DNA of 64,000 bases from Aeromonas sp. RU39B (GCF_900156095.1 NZ_FTMJ01000012.1:1-64000); one strand, 5' to 3'. Positions 27,861 to 36,789 are shown, counted from the stretch's first letter. Numbers and translations: made by a program. Notes: generated by a model from the letters alone, not told the origin.

Positions 27861-27888
27861 AAACCGCAGCTCAAGGCTGCGGTTTTTT
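27861..27888. terminator. Bidirectional terminator at the island edge
   Basis: A 10-bp stem (27861-27870 with 27876-27885) and a 5-nt loop have T residues on the right and A residues on the left. It can serve the secreted protein and the convergent ATPase gene. Confidence 0.88.
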
Positions 27889-27959
27889 CTGGAAGCAAAG
27901 ATTGTATAAATTAAATTCGGTGCCTATATCTGTCCAAGGCTATTTTTATCTACATAAAA

Positions 27960-29975
27960 TTATTCTTGAACAGGATGAATCAAGCCGCGAGTTCTCCATC
28001 TGTTGCCATTTACTAATGATTCAAATGATACTCCATTAGATAATGTTAAATTATCAGCATGGTCTGTCACAATTATTTGTGGACTAAAACCATTGCTCGA
28101 AAGCAGTTCTTCACAGAAGGATGAAAGTTGGGTAAATAAGTTTTCTACAGCCTTTATATCTTCATCTACTGGTCTGTCATTTGCAGTTCTCTGTTCTTTT
28201 TCTTTATTTTTTTGCTCATCAAATGAATTTGAGATATCGCGGTTGAAATTCGGGAAGTATACCTGTGTTGGTTGATCAAGAAATAATATTGAAGGAATGG
28301 AACATTTTTCCATTAATGTTGCAAAGTATTTGTGCATTGCTAAAAATAGAGTTACATGACAATATAGCCAGTTTGCGCCACTACCCATAGATCTTAAATA
28401 TATCCTCTCTCCATTGGGTGTCAAATGGTATAGGTCGAAACTTTCGAATGAAAAGTGAAGGTTGATCGGCTTGTAGCTAGCCTCAAATTCAAAATGCTGA
28501 CCAATTTCTGCCATATATTTATTAACAGTGGCAGATGCATTATCCAACCCTTTTTGTATATCATATTTTATAAGGGATCTGTTGATTTCTCTTAGTTGTT
28601 TGTTGATTCCTGTTATTTGCTTTTCAAGTTCTGCATCATCAGCCATGTTCAGAGTGTCGAGAAGCATAAATAACTTAGCCTTCTGTATTAGTATGCTTTC
28701 ATATAGACTTTTTTGTTCTGCAAGCTGTTTTTCTGTCCTTTCTACTTCAGTTATTTGTTGGTTTGCCTTTCTCAGCTCAAAACTAACAAGCTCAATGTCA
28801 CGCTTTACTTCAATCAAAGATGATTCGAATTTTGCTTTCATTGGGTGAGCTTGAGCGAGATTACCTGATACCTTAGTAATTGCTTGCTGGAGCTTTTCTG
28901 CACTTTGTCGTAGAGTGTCTTTTTCTGTATGGCAAAAAGGGCATATAGAAGAAGAAATATGAATATGCTCAGGTGAACTGAATTGTTTTATTTTATCAAC
29001 AAAACGTTCTTCTTCTTGAATGTGCTTGTTGATTGACGCAGCTTGTCGATATAACCTTCTTAGTTCTGCCGTTTTGTGATTGCGCATCAATTTTAGGTTA
29101 TTATAATGCTTGGTTGTCGCATTGGAGGTATGGTTTATCTTCTCTGGGATAATAATTAGATCAAGTTTTTCTTTGGCATCTTGTGGATGCTGAAGTATTT
29201 TCTCTAATGTTATGGGGTCATTCTCAAACCCCATATATGAATACAGCTGTCTTAACACAGGTTCAATATTTTTCTTATACTGTTCGGAGGTGCGTTTATT
29301 TGTGTCCTTCTGGCGTTCTAAGCGTTTTACATCTGCGGTTAATCGCTCTTTTTCTTGTGATAGATGAAAAAACTGTTGATCAACCAGCCCTAAGAAAATT
29401 TTAATATGCTCAATAGCTTGGTCACGTTTTGATTTTTCATCAAAACGATAAAAAAGCGCGTGTTTATTGGCAATCAAATTTTGATGTTGAAGCATGAATG
29501 ACGAAAAGCTGCGTATAGATGGGGTTGCGGCTTTGGCGTTATGACGTCTAAGAGCTCTGACGGCCAATGATTCATCTACATCATCTATATCTAAAAAAAA
29601 GTCTCTTAGATGCTTCTTAAACTCGCTTAATGGGCGGAAATAGTTTTTATTAAAATAATCTCGACAAATATCGTCTGGGTTGTATTTTTCGACTCGACGG
29701 AAAAAGGCTTTCGATGTCATGTCCGGATCACGAGCAATAATAATATCTTGATCGTTAACTGCAAGCGCTACATAATAAATAGCCGCATTCATCGTGATAA
29801 TGCCTTTTGGAATCGTGTTTTCCTTACTCCCAAAGCAATAATCAAAGATTTCAATTAAGGCGCTTTTGCCTGTTGATGATTTGCCTGTAACGATATTAAG
29901 GCCAGGTTTAAAATTAACTGGATGCTTGTTACCTTGTTTGTCAATTACGCCAATTTCATAAATGAGCGTTTTCAT
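27960..29975 (-). CDS. DUF3732 SMC/Rad50-like ATPase of an ABC-three-component (Lamassu-like) module
   Basis: A 671-aa ABC ATPase of the SMC/RecN type. Walker A is GKSSTGKSA (31-39). Two long charged coiled-coil stretches (~200-330 and ~350-500) flank a central zinc hook, CPFC (C345, C348). The ABC signature is near 530 (LRSMGSGA) and Walker B near 565 (ILFLDQP). This is the DUF3732 layout. SMC proteins of this kind act as DNA sensors in Lamassu and related ABC-3C defence systems. It overlaps the 150-aa gene by 4 nt and is last in the operon. AT-rich compared with flanking genes. The module assignment rests on family knowledge plus context. Confidence 0.85.
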   Translation of the reverse strand: MKTLIYEIGVIDKQGNKHPVNFKPGLNIVTGKSSTGKSALIEIFDYCFGSKENTIPKGIITMNAAIYYVALAVNDQDIIIARDPDMTSKAFFRRVEKYNPDDICRDYFNKNYFRPLSEFKKHLRDFFLDIDDVDESLAVRALRRHNAKAATPSIRSFSSFMLQHQNLIANKHALFYRFDEKSKRDQAIEHIKIFLGLVDQQFFHLSQEKERLTADVKRLERQKDTNKRTSEQYKKNIEPVLRQLYSYMGFENDPITLEKILQHPQDAKEKLDLIIIPEKINHTSNATTKHYNNLKLMRNHKTAELRRLYRQAASINKHIQEEERFVDKIKQFSSPEHIHISSSICPFCHTEKDTLRQSAEKLQQAITKVSGNLAQAHPMKAKFESSLIEVKRDIELVSFELRKANQQITEVERTEKQLAEQKSLYESILIQKAKLFMLLDTLNMADDAELEKQITGINKQLREINRSLIKYDIQKGLDNASATVNKYMAEIGQHFEFEASYKPINLHFSFESFDLYHLTPNGERIYLRSMGSGANWLYCHVTLFLAMHKYFATLMEKCSIPSILFLDQPTQVYFPNFNRDISNSFDEQKNKEKEQRTANDRPVDEDIKAVENLFTQLSSFCEELLSSNGFSPQIIVTDHADNLTLSNGVSFESLVNGNRWRTRGLIHPVQE

Positions 29976-30424
29976 CTTGGTTTCACTCCTAGAAAAGCAT
30001 AAATTTCAACAACTGTATGGTCGCTTAATAATTTCCCTAACTTCTCTGCAATTCTTTGATTTGTATAAGATGCATCAGAATCATCTCCCTTCCGAAGAGA
30101 CAAAGTTGGTTCATTTACCGACAACCAGTCGTTGACTAAACAATACTGTAGGCATTCTTCAGTTAAGTCTTGAAAGCCATCAATTCGTTCCTGCAGGTCA
30201 TAGAGTTTGGTTCGATTATCAAAAACCGACCAAATAGTACTATTCTTTTTTGAGTTATATATTTTTTTGCCGAAAATAGGATGGCTGCATAGTGGGATAA
30301 CTAACGGAGCAAGTAAAATATTGCTCTCAGACTCATCTAAGGCAGAATAAAATGATGCTAGATAAGGACCATATACAAACGGGTTGTACTTTAGTTCATA
30401 TAGGGCATCGACAATGCTACTCAT
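29972..30424 (-). CDS. Small middle component of the ABC-three-component module
   Basis: A 150-aa soluble protein, helical by appearance (SSIVDALYELKYNPFVYGPY at the N-terminus, SYTNQRIAEKLGKLLSDH near the end). It has no catalytic motif that I can see. Its size and position between the nuclease-like gene and the ATPase, with 4-nt overlaps on both sides, match the middle component of ABC-3C systems (LmuC/DdmB-like position). There the middle component is thought to link effector and ATPase. Sequence recognition is weak, so the assignment is mostly by context. Confidence 0.68.
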   Translation of the reverse strand: MSSIVDALYELKYNPFVYGPYLASFYSALDESESNILLAPLVIPLCSHPIFGKKIYNSKKNSTIWSVFDNRTKLYDLQERIDGFQDLTEECLQYCLVNDWLSVNEPTLSLRKGDDSDASYTNQRIAEKLGKLLSDHTVVEIYAFLGVKPR

Positions 30425-31548
30425 GGTTCAACCTTCCATTTCAAATCGCGTTCTTCATCATCCATTGCATCGTGGATTAGACCATTCTTGTATTCTATTG
30501 GAGGTATGTCATTTTCCATGCTTAGTGGCTGCTCACTTATGATCCTGTTGTATAGTAGCTTTGAGCTTTTAATTGTATCGGTTGCTTCAAGTTGTGCGCT
30601 TGAATGTGCAAGTTTATACAGTTTTACGAGTTGATTTTGATACTTAACCGTTTTATCCCTATACAAGGGATATTCATCTAGCTGTTCAAGCAGAGAGTTT
30701 TGCAACTCAAGCCAGTTGCCTACCGCATCAGGAATCATCTGATGGTGTTCAATTTCAGATATTTTTTGAACAAAAGGTCTGTCTTGATGAAGTTCAACTT
30801 CAAGATCAGATGCTTCATAACCTAAAAAAGTTGGAAAGGTGAACTTTTTTTTGCATAGAAGAGATGTTAACTCTTCACATTTAGCTGAAAATTCACTGTG
30901 CTTAATACGCCATGATTGCTGTGTTGCTTGCGCATATACAAAACCAACTAAACCATGAAGGTAACTACTTAGATTATTCCTCGGAATGCCAACGGGTTTT
31001 GATAAGATACGCTTTTCTAGATTTTCTGCGTTATCCGCTTGTGTAAATAAGGTGACTTTTCCAAGGACACTCTTAAGCAACAATTCGTCAGAAGCCATCA
31101 CGATTTTTTGTAGTTTAATTGCTTCGGATGGCTTGTCAGCATTAAGTTGTTCTTCTGTTCGCTCTGCAAATATAGCTTTTAGAATAGCCAAACGTTGCTC
31201 TGTGTTTTTCGTATTCCAGTCATTTAGCCGAGTTGTTGGGCCAAACTTTTGGGTGGTGTGCAATATTAAAATACCGTATTGTGTATGGTTAAACTCTGGA
31301 GCTAACCAGTTCTTAAGCGTTTTCCACAGATTTTCATGGTGGTCAGTGAGTGCTGAACTATAGTCTTTTACTTCGGTTTGAGTAGATGCTAAAGCATCCG
31401 ATGAAATTAGACTAACATCCCCATCTTTTTCGAACCAAATAGACTGACCGTCTTCAAGTGAAAAACATTTATCTAAACCAATCAGTACTTGGTAATGAAA
31501 GGCTAAAGCTGTTGTTAAGGCAGCGTTCTTGGTTTGTCCTCCACTCAT
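30421..31548 (-). CDS. Putative nuclease effector of the ABC-three-component module
   Basis: A 375-aa protein, first gene of the operon. Residues ~10-150 look like a restriction-endonuclease fold of the Cap4/DUF4297 kind: WFEKDGDVSL gives D44 and TQTEVKDYS gives E59-V-K61, a PD-(D/E)xK-like pattern. The C-terminal ~220 residues are helical and charged (ELQNSLLEQLDEY, VKYQNQLVKLYKL), as expected for the part that docks on the partner proteins. It overlaps the next gene by 4 nt. Nuclease activity is inferred from this short motif and the neighbouring genes. Confidence 0.66.
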   Translation of the reverse strand: MSGGQTKNAALTTALAFHYQVLIGLDKCFSLEDGQSIWFEKDGDVSLISSDALASTQTEVKDYSSALTDHHENLWKTLKNWLAPEFNHTQYGILILHTTQKFGPTTRLNDWNTKNTEQRLAILKAIFAERTEEQLNADKPSEAIKLQKIVMASDELLLKSVLGKVTLFTQADNAENLEKRILSKPVGIPRNNLSSYLHGLVGFVYAQATQQSWRIKHSEFSAKCEELTSLLCKKKFTFPTFLGYEASDLEVELHQDRPFVQKISEIEHHQMIPDAVGNWLELQNSLLEQLDEYPLYRDKTVKYQNQLVKLYKLAHSSAQLEATDTIKSSKLLYNRIISEQPLSMENDIPPIEYKNGLIHDAMDDEERDLKWKVEP

Positions 31549-31742
31549 GCCTTTCTATTCCTTATATGTATTTAAAAGAGAGTTTGGATGATGAAATTTA
31601 CTATCACTTATAATCAATGACTATTTAAAGTAATGAGTTAGTTACCTAAGTCTAACCCACAAATAAATCTGATTTCTTTAAGGCCGGACCGATAGCTTGT
31701 TGTTATTGCTCGTAAAAACACTAGATGAGTTTAAAGCTTTTA

Positions 31743-32030
31743 TTATTTTTTCTTTCCTAAGCTAGGTAGACCACCACTAATTTCCCGACGGTCTTTAAAG
31801 AATGATATTGTGTAATTACTTTTCCTGGAATCTTTTTTTGTAAAAGCTCTAAATCTATTAGCCTCTCCTAGGGTTGGCATTCGCGCATGGATGTTTTTGA
31901 AGTGCTTTATCAAAAACATCAGGTCACCAGATAATATGTCATTACATAGTGGGCATGGAGCTTTAATACTCCGACATATAATTGATTTGTTTTTTTTGGT
32001 TTTATTTTTATGATTTCCTGTTTTTTTCAT
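31743..32030 (-). CDS. Small basic protein with a C2H2-type zinc finger
   Basis: A 95-aa Lys-rich protein from ATG 32030 (a TTG at 32054 is also in frame). It has CPLC-N13-H-N4-H (CPLCND to HFKNIH), one residue longer than a classical C2H2 linker. The rest is strongly basic (KKTGNHKNKTKKNKS at the start, GLPSLGKKK at the end), which suggests nucleic-acid binding. It is in the same direction as the ATPase module but 190 bp away, with no clear RBS. I do not recognise a family. It could be an accessory or regulator of the module, or unrelated. Confidence 0.5.
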   Translation of the reverse strand: MKKTGNHKNKTKKNKSIICRSIKAPCPLCNDILSGDLMFLIKHFKNIHARMPTLGEANRFRAFTKKDSRKSNYTISFFKDRREISGGLPSLGKKK

Positions 32031-32733
32031 TTGAGAATAACCGTTATAGATCAATCAAGTTATAAAGTGCGCTTTATTAGTAATATGTAATCTGGATTCA
32101 ATGGAAATTATAACTACGGGGAATTAATTATCGGGCTTTCGATATACAACCATTTCCCGATAGGCATATCTGCCGCTTGATGCTGTACCCGCCATGATTT
32201 TTTCACCTATGTAACCATCTTGATGAAGTCTGTTGCATAGATGCGACAATCTGATCTTGCAATGGGATGGGCTAAGGGTTGGCTCTGAGATAACAACCCT
32301 TCCGCTCTGTGCTGCGAAAAGGCTGGGGGTTAGCGCGGTGCAATGCGCTGCGCTTATTGCACCCTACGTAAAATGTGCGGTGTGTTTGGGTCGGTGGCAT
32401 TTACCACGCTACCGCCCTTGGCTGTCGCTACCACCTGCGCCGGCTTTGTCATCATCGGGAATGCACCGCCATGGGCAGGTTTCAATTGGCATAGTAAATG
32501 AAACTTCATTTCAAGGGCCAGATGGCAACACCTTGAAAAGGCAGATAAAAGCCGATTGCTTGCGATATATCACATTTTGTTGGGCGTTTAAGAAAACAAA
32601 AGCGGTGGGCGTGAGAGATAACAAGCGCGGCCCCTGCATAAAGCCAGAGGCATTGCTCAAATAGCACCAAGATGAGCAAACGCCGCGTGGGCGCGGCGCT
32701 TGGTCACAACCCAGGTCGCAGCGGGCTGCTGAC
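32031..32733. other. Non-coding right flank of the AT-rich island
   Basis: No gene is supported in these 700 bases. A 143-codon plus-strand frame (32233-32664) has no RBS and no recognisable domain. Composition changes from AT-rich to GC-rich near 32250. The stretch holds a hairpin repeat (32337-32363) and another inverted repeat (32274-32281 with 32294-32301). I see no tRNA or recombinase gene that would mark an integration site. Confidence 0.5.
32337..32363. repeat. REP-like palindromic repeat
   Basis: GGTGCAAT and ATTGCACC (8 bp) close an 11-nt GC-rich centre, followed by CTACG. This style of short hairpin is common as an interspersed repeat in proteobacteria; only one copy is seen here. 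Confidence 0.45.
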
Positions 32734-33465
32734 TTAAGGCAGATAGCGCTTTCTCAGCGTCTCATATTCCTGGCTGGCCAGGGTGCGGGTCAGGGCATCT
32801 TGAAATGCCTTTACATCCCTATCGGGCACTGCCGGGCTAAAGGCGTAGCAGAGCTGCTCGGCGCTTAGCACATACACCTGCTGGTAATCAGCGGGGTTGA
32901 GTTTGAGCTCGCGCATAGCATCGCGGGCGGCCAGCGAGCCCGAGGCAATCAGATCTACCCGCTTGGATCGCAACATCTTGAAAGCTTGCGCCAGCCGGTT
33001 GGCCGGCTGAATGCGGGTATCGTCCATGCCTTTATTAAGCAGCAGCTGCTCTGAGGCATCGGCGCGCACCGCGGCCACCGTGTAGCGATTGAGATCACTC
33101 TCTGCCTTGATGGTGGGGGCGTTAGCGCGCAGCGCCCACAGGCCGTATTCCGAATAACCGATTGGACAGGCCCATTTGAACTGGGCCTCGCGGGCCCGGG
33201 TGCGGGCGGTGGAGAAGAGCACCACGTTGGGTTTTTGGGTTAGCAGGTAGTAACCGCGCGCCCACGGCATCAGCCGAATGTGCTGGGCTGGCGTGTTGGT
33301 GCGCTGCCACACCGCTTTAAGCAGATCAACGGCGAGGCCACGCACTTGGCCCTGCTCGGTGTAGTTGTAAGGGGGATACTCCTCGCTGACGTATTCAAGG
33401 TCGGCCAGCGCCGCATGAGCGAGGGTGCTTGATAGCAGCAGTAGCAGGGGAAGGATGGGCTTCAT
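32734..33465 (-). CDS. Periplasmic solute-binding protein (family 3-like), paralogue A
   Basis: A 243-aa protein with a signal peptide (MKPILPLLLLLSSTLAHA) and the fold of ABC amino-acid-binding proteins (SEEYPPYNYTEQGQVRGLAV, then LPWARGYYL-like LMPWARGYYLL, ARTRAREAQFKWACPIG). ATG 33465 has AAAGGAG upstream. No ABC permease or ATPase is near. Orphan binding proteins of this kind often serve as sensors or scavengers, but this is not shown here. It is paralogous to 33584-34306. Confidence 0.82.
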   Translation of the reverse strand: MKPILPLLLLLSSTLAHAALADLEYVSEEYPPYNYTEQGQVRGLAVDLLKAVWQRTNTPAQHIRLMPWARGYYLLTQKPNVVLFSTARTRAREAQFKWACPIGYSEYGLWALRANAPTIKAESDLNRYTVAAVRADASEQLLLNKGMDDTRIQPANRLAQAFKMLRSKRVDLIASGSLAARDAMRELKLNPADYQQVYVLSAEQLCYAFSPAVPDRDVKAFQDALTRTLASQEYETLRKRYLP

Positions 33466-33583
33466 GGACAACTCCTTTTGTCATGGGGCCACTTCCCGAG
33501 TCTTGGCAAAAGCGCGGCAGAACACAACAGGTAAACGGGGGTAGCGTATTCAATCGCTGTTTTTTTGCGCGCACAAACCCCTG

Positions 33584-34306
33584 CTAGCGTGGCAGGGGCG
33601 GTTCGCTGCGCTCACTACTGATGCGGGTGAGGGCGGCCTGAAACTCGGCCACCAGCGCGTCATCAATGCCGGGGCTAAAGGCAAAGCAGAGTGGCTCGGC
33701 GCTTAAGGTCCAGACGCTGGTAAAGTGCTCAAGGGGGAGCTTGTTGTCACTGATCAAGGCAAACACGGTGGCCCGATTGGTTGAGATCAGATCGACCTTG
33801 CCTGTTTGCAATAACTCCAACGCTTCGGGCAGCAGCGACACCAGATGCAGTTGCTGCTCGTCAAAGCCTTGGCTTAGCAACAGTTGTTCACCAACGTCCG
33901 ATTGCACCGCGGCAATGCGGTAGCGGCGCGCATCATCAAGGGTATCGAGCTTGATGGCGGCCGAGGAGAGCCCGAGCAGCACCATCTCGACCTGACCGAT
34001 GGGGCAGGCCCATTTAAACAGCGGCTCGCGCGCCTTGGTGCGAGCGGTGGAAAAGAGCACCACGTCGCGCTGCTGGGTCAGCTGAAAATAGGCGCTGGCC
34101 CAGGGGAGCAGGCTGACGGGTTGCGGCGCAGTGCCGGTCTGTTGCCACACCTCGCGCAGTAAATTAACGGCAATCCCGGCCGGTTTGCCGTCACTGCCGG
34201 TGTAGTTAAACGGGGGATACTCCTCACTGAGATAGCGCAGCTGCTCAAGCCCGGCCTGAGCGGCGGCACACCAGGCGAGTAGCAGCAGGGGGAACCATCG
34301 TTTCAT
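33584..34306 (-). CDS. Periplasmic solute-binding protein (family 3-like), paralogue B
   Basis: A 240-aa protein with a signal peptide (MKRWFPLLLLAWCAAAQA). It aligns over its whole length with the neighbour at 32734: shared SEEYPPxNYT, LxPWAxxYxxLTQ, VVLFSTARTxAREPLFKWACPIG-like and LSAEpLCFAFSP blocks. It lies upstream of paralogue A in the same direction with a ~120-bp gap. Both lack a transporter partner. Ligand unknown. Confidence 0.82.
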   Translation of the reverse strand: MKRWFPLLLLAWCAAAQAGLEQLRYLSEEYPPFNYTGSDGKPAGIAVNLLREVWQQTGTAPQPVSLLPWASAYFQLTQQRDVVLFSTARTKAREPLFKWACPIGQVEMVLLGLSSAAIKLDTLDDARRYRIAAVQSDVGEQLLLSQGFDEQQLHLVSLLPEALELLQTGKVDLISTNRATVFALISDNKLPLEHFTSVWTLSAEPLCFAFSPGIDDALVAEFQAALTRISSERSEPPLPR

Positions 34307-34374
34307 ATCGACCTCCGCTGGGACGCGTCTTGCACACTGCCATCTAGTGTGGCAAGAGATGGCCGAAACTCAAC

Positions 34375-34869
34375 TCACCAGCGGGGGCGCCGGGTGCCAA
34401 GCGGCTGCCCTTTCTCATCCGTCAGGCCCAGCAGGGTCAGCTCGCCCGCTGCATTTAAGCGAAACTCGCCAAAGCGCGCCTGCTCAAGCGCTTCGCCCTG
34501 ACCCTCTTCAAAAAAATAGGCATCCGGGGCAATCGGCGGGTGAGGGGGCGCCTGCAAGGTGAGCAGATATTGGCCCGCGTTGAGACTGCGCGGGTTGCCC
34601 TGCCGTTGCCAGGAGGCCACACCTTTTTTATCCAGCGTGATCACCAGCTCGCTAGGGCGAGCCGGCAGTGCCGCCAGCTCGCGGGAGAGGGCGTAATCAA
34701 GGCGCATATAATCGCCGCCAAGCAGGGCGCGCGGATCGACCGGCGCCAATGGCAGCAAGATGCGCACACCATTTCTAAGTGTGCGCTCTTTATGCCACAC
34801 CACGGCACTGAGCAGCAGTAACAGCAGTGCGCCATAGATTGCAATGGCGTGAGGTCGGGTGACTCTCAT
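34375..34869 (-). CDS. GDYXXLXY domain membrane-anchored protein
   Basis: A 164-aa protein with one N-terminal membrane helix (ALLLLLLSAVVWHKE). The family signature GDYMRLDY is at residues ~48-55, and PDAYFFEEGQG follows. The function of this family is unknown. Start ATG 34869 overlaps the DUF4401 stop by 4 nt; longer frames upstream are artefacts of the overlap. DUF2157, DUF4401 and GDYXXLXY proteins often occur as this triad, which suggests one membrane complex. Confidence 0.88.
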   Translation of the reverse strand: MRVTRPHAIAIYGALLLLLLSAVVWHKERTLRNGVRILLPLAPVDPRALLGGDYMRLDYALSRELAALPARPSELVITLDKKGVASWQRQGNPRSLNAGQYLLTLQAPPHPPIAPDAYFFEEGQGEALEQARFGEFRLNAAGELTLLGLTDEKGQPLGTRRPRW

Positions 34870-35855
34870 GCGCCCCTCCTTTTTTGCAGCCATAACCCGG
34901 CGCCCAGCAGCAGTGCGCCGCAGCCGAGCAAGAGCAGGGATTTGTGCAGCAAACTGAGCTCCAGCTGGTAGTAATACGCCGCGCCGTACCCAAGCAGGCA
35001 GAGCAGGCCCAAACTCCATAATGACCGGCGGCCGCTGTAGGCGCCCATCACCAGCAGCAGTGAGCCGGCGCCCACGCCGGGGATAAGCGCGCTGGCTACC
35101 ATCAGTGGCAAGGCGGGCCGCCAGGGAATAACAAGCTGGCGCAGCGCCAACACCCACAGCGGCAGCGTGAGCAAGGGGCCAAGCAGCGCTGGCAGACGTG
35201 AGGCGCCAAACCAGCCGAGCAGATCAAAGAGCGCATCGTGGCGCAATTCAAACAGGCCGAGTGCCAGCGTTGCCAGCCCGAGACCAAGCAGCAGGCTCTC
35301 TATCAACGCGCTGCGCTGGATAAAGCGTGCTTCGCTCACGATCAGTGCAAGCAAGGCCAGCAGCACCAGCGGCAGGGCGAGCAGTTGCAGCCCAAGGCAG
35401 GCAAGGGCAAACGCAAACAGCATGGCAGCGCCGGCGCTGTGAAACAGGCGCAGCAGCCAGTGGGGAAAGATAAACGCAATCAACAGGGCAATCACACCGA
35501 GCCCGGCCCACAGCCAGACACTGTGGATGGCGGCGTGATCGAGCATGCCATAGAGTAGCCAGCCATCGCCGGCCAGCACCAATGCCAAGGCACACTGCTC
35601 GAGCAAGACCCGATAGTGGCGCGCCAGCAGTAACAGGCGGGCAGCGGCAATCAGCAGCGCCCCTAGCACTATCGCCGAAGCGGGGTTATTAACCTGGCTG
35701 CCAAGCCCCATAAACAGGAAAAACAGGATAAACAGGGCGGCCAGCCAACCACTGACGCCTAGCAGCAGGCGGCTGCTCCAGTGGGGCTCGTCAGGCGCTG
35801 GCTCATCGCCCTCGACCAGACCAGCTGCCAGCAGGCGTTGCCACAGCTCACTCAT
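34866..35855 (-). CDS. DUF4401 integral membrane protein
   Basis: A 329-aa protein with about ten predicted membrane helices. A soluble N-terminal stretch (SELWQRLLAAGLVEGDEP) precedes the first helix. The DUF4401 assignment rests on SGWLAALFILFFLFMGLG and the triad context. ATG 35855 is chosen because the conserved N-terminus starts there; it overlaps the DUF2157 stop by 8 nt. Function unknown. Confidence 0.85.
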   Translation of the reverse strand: MSELWQRLLAAGLVEGDEPAPDEPHWSSRLLLGVSGWLAALFILFFLFMGLGSQVNNPASAIVLGALLIAAARLLLLARHYRVLLEQCALALVLAGDGWLLYGMLDHAAIHSVWLWAGLGVIALLIAFIFPHWLLRLFHSAGAAMLFAFALACLGLQLLALPLVLLALLALIVSEARFIQRSALIESLLLGLGLATLALGLFELRHDALFDLLGWFGASRLPALLGPLLTLPLWVLALRQLVIPWRPALPLMVASALIPGVGAGSLLLVMGAYSGRRSLWSLGLLCLLGYGAAYYYQLELSLLHKSLLLLGCGALLLGAGLWLQKRRGA

Positions 35856-36789
35856 GGCTATCACCTCGTTGTTGGGCCAGCCAGCGCACGGCGATGACCG
35901 AGAGCACGATGGCCTGAATACCAAGCAGCAGCATGCCGCCGGCATCGGCTTCGATATATTTCCCGACCCCCACCAAACTGACGCAGATCACTGAGAGCGC
36001 CGCCAGTGCCAGACCGGTGACAAAGCGTTGATGCCAAGCGCGATACGCCACCACCAGCCAGATCCCCCACGCCAGCCAGCCCCAGGCGGAGGTGGTCTCA
36101 AACAAATTGAGCAGCACTAATAAGGTGGCGCCAAGGCCACAGGCGAGCGCGGGCAAAAAGGCCGGCAGCAGGCGCTGCGCGGACGGTAAGCGCGACAATG
36201 CGCCCCACAGCAGGGCGTTGCCCGCCACCAGCAGCCAGGCCATCCCTTCGGCGGAAAATGAGAACAGCGCTTCGAGTAATCCCAGATGCCAGTAACGCGC
36301 CAGCGCCAGTTGAGCCAGCAGCCAGGCCAGTGCGGTGAGCGGTGTGCTTTGCGAAAGCCAAGCCCAAGGCAGCAGTAATAGCGCCCACAGGGCAAACAGT
36401 TGCCAGGGGTCGGCGCCGCTTTGGTAGGTTTGGCCAATCAGGGCCAGCAGTGCGCCGAGATTAAGACCGGCAAACAGGGTGAGTCCCTGCACGGCAGCGG
36501 GTGTCAAGGCGCGGCGCCACAGCAGCAGACAGACCAGCACCAGCGGCAGGGCTACCAGCAGCAGCCGTGGCAGGCGTCCGAGCAGTTGCCAGTTAAAGGC
36601 GATGAAAAAAAACAGGCCCGAGGCGATGCACACCAGCCCCAGGGTCAGTAGCAGGCGTTCGAGCAGGCGCTGCCACTGTGTATCCGTGGGGGGCAGGCCA
36701 ATCAAGCGTAAGGCCGCAGGCCAGGAATGCTGGCTCAGATGGCCCGATTGCAGCCAGCCAAGCAGGGAAGAGCGGGAGGGTGGAAGCAT
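35848..36789 (-). CDS. DUF2157 integral membrane protein
   Basis: A 313-aa protein. A ~45-residue soluble start (LLGWLQSGHLSQHSW) is followed by about eight or nine membrane helices (FFFIAFNWQLLGRLPRLLLV, GLTLFAGLNLGALLALIGQT). The IAFNW block is typical of DUF2157. GGAG precedes ATG 36789. It is the first gene of the overlapping three-gene operon. Function unknown. Confidence 0.87.
   Translation of the reverse strand: MLPPSRSSLLGWLQSGHLSQHSWPAALRLIGLPPTDTQWQRLLERLLLTLGLVCIASGLFFFIAFNWQLLGRLPRLLLVALPLVLVCLLLWRRALTPAAVQGLTLFAGLNLGALLALIGQTYQSGADPWQLFALWALLLLPWAWLSQSTPLTALAWLLAQLALARYWHLGLLEALFSFSAEGMAWLLVAGNALLWGALSRLPSAQRLLPAFLPALACGLGATLLVLLNLFETTSAWGWLAWGIWLVVAYRAWHQRFVTGLALAALSVICVSLVGVGKYIEADAGGMLLLGIQAIVLSVIAVRWLAQQRGDSHE

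Noticed and set aside
32233..32664. A 143-codon plus-strand frame at the island edge
   Set aside because: No RBS, no signal or domain, and it spans a composition shift and a palindromic repeat.
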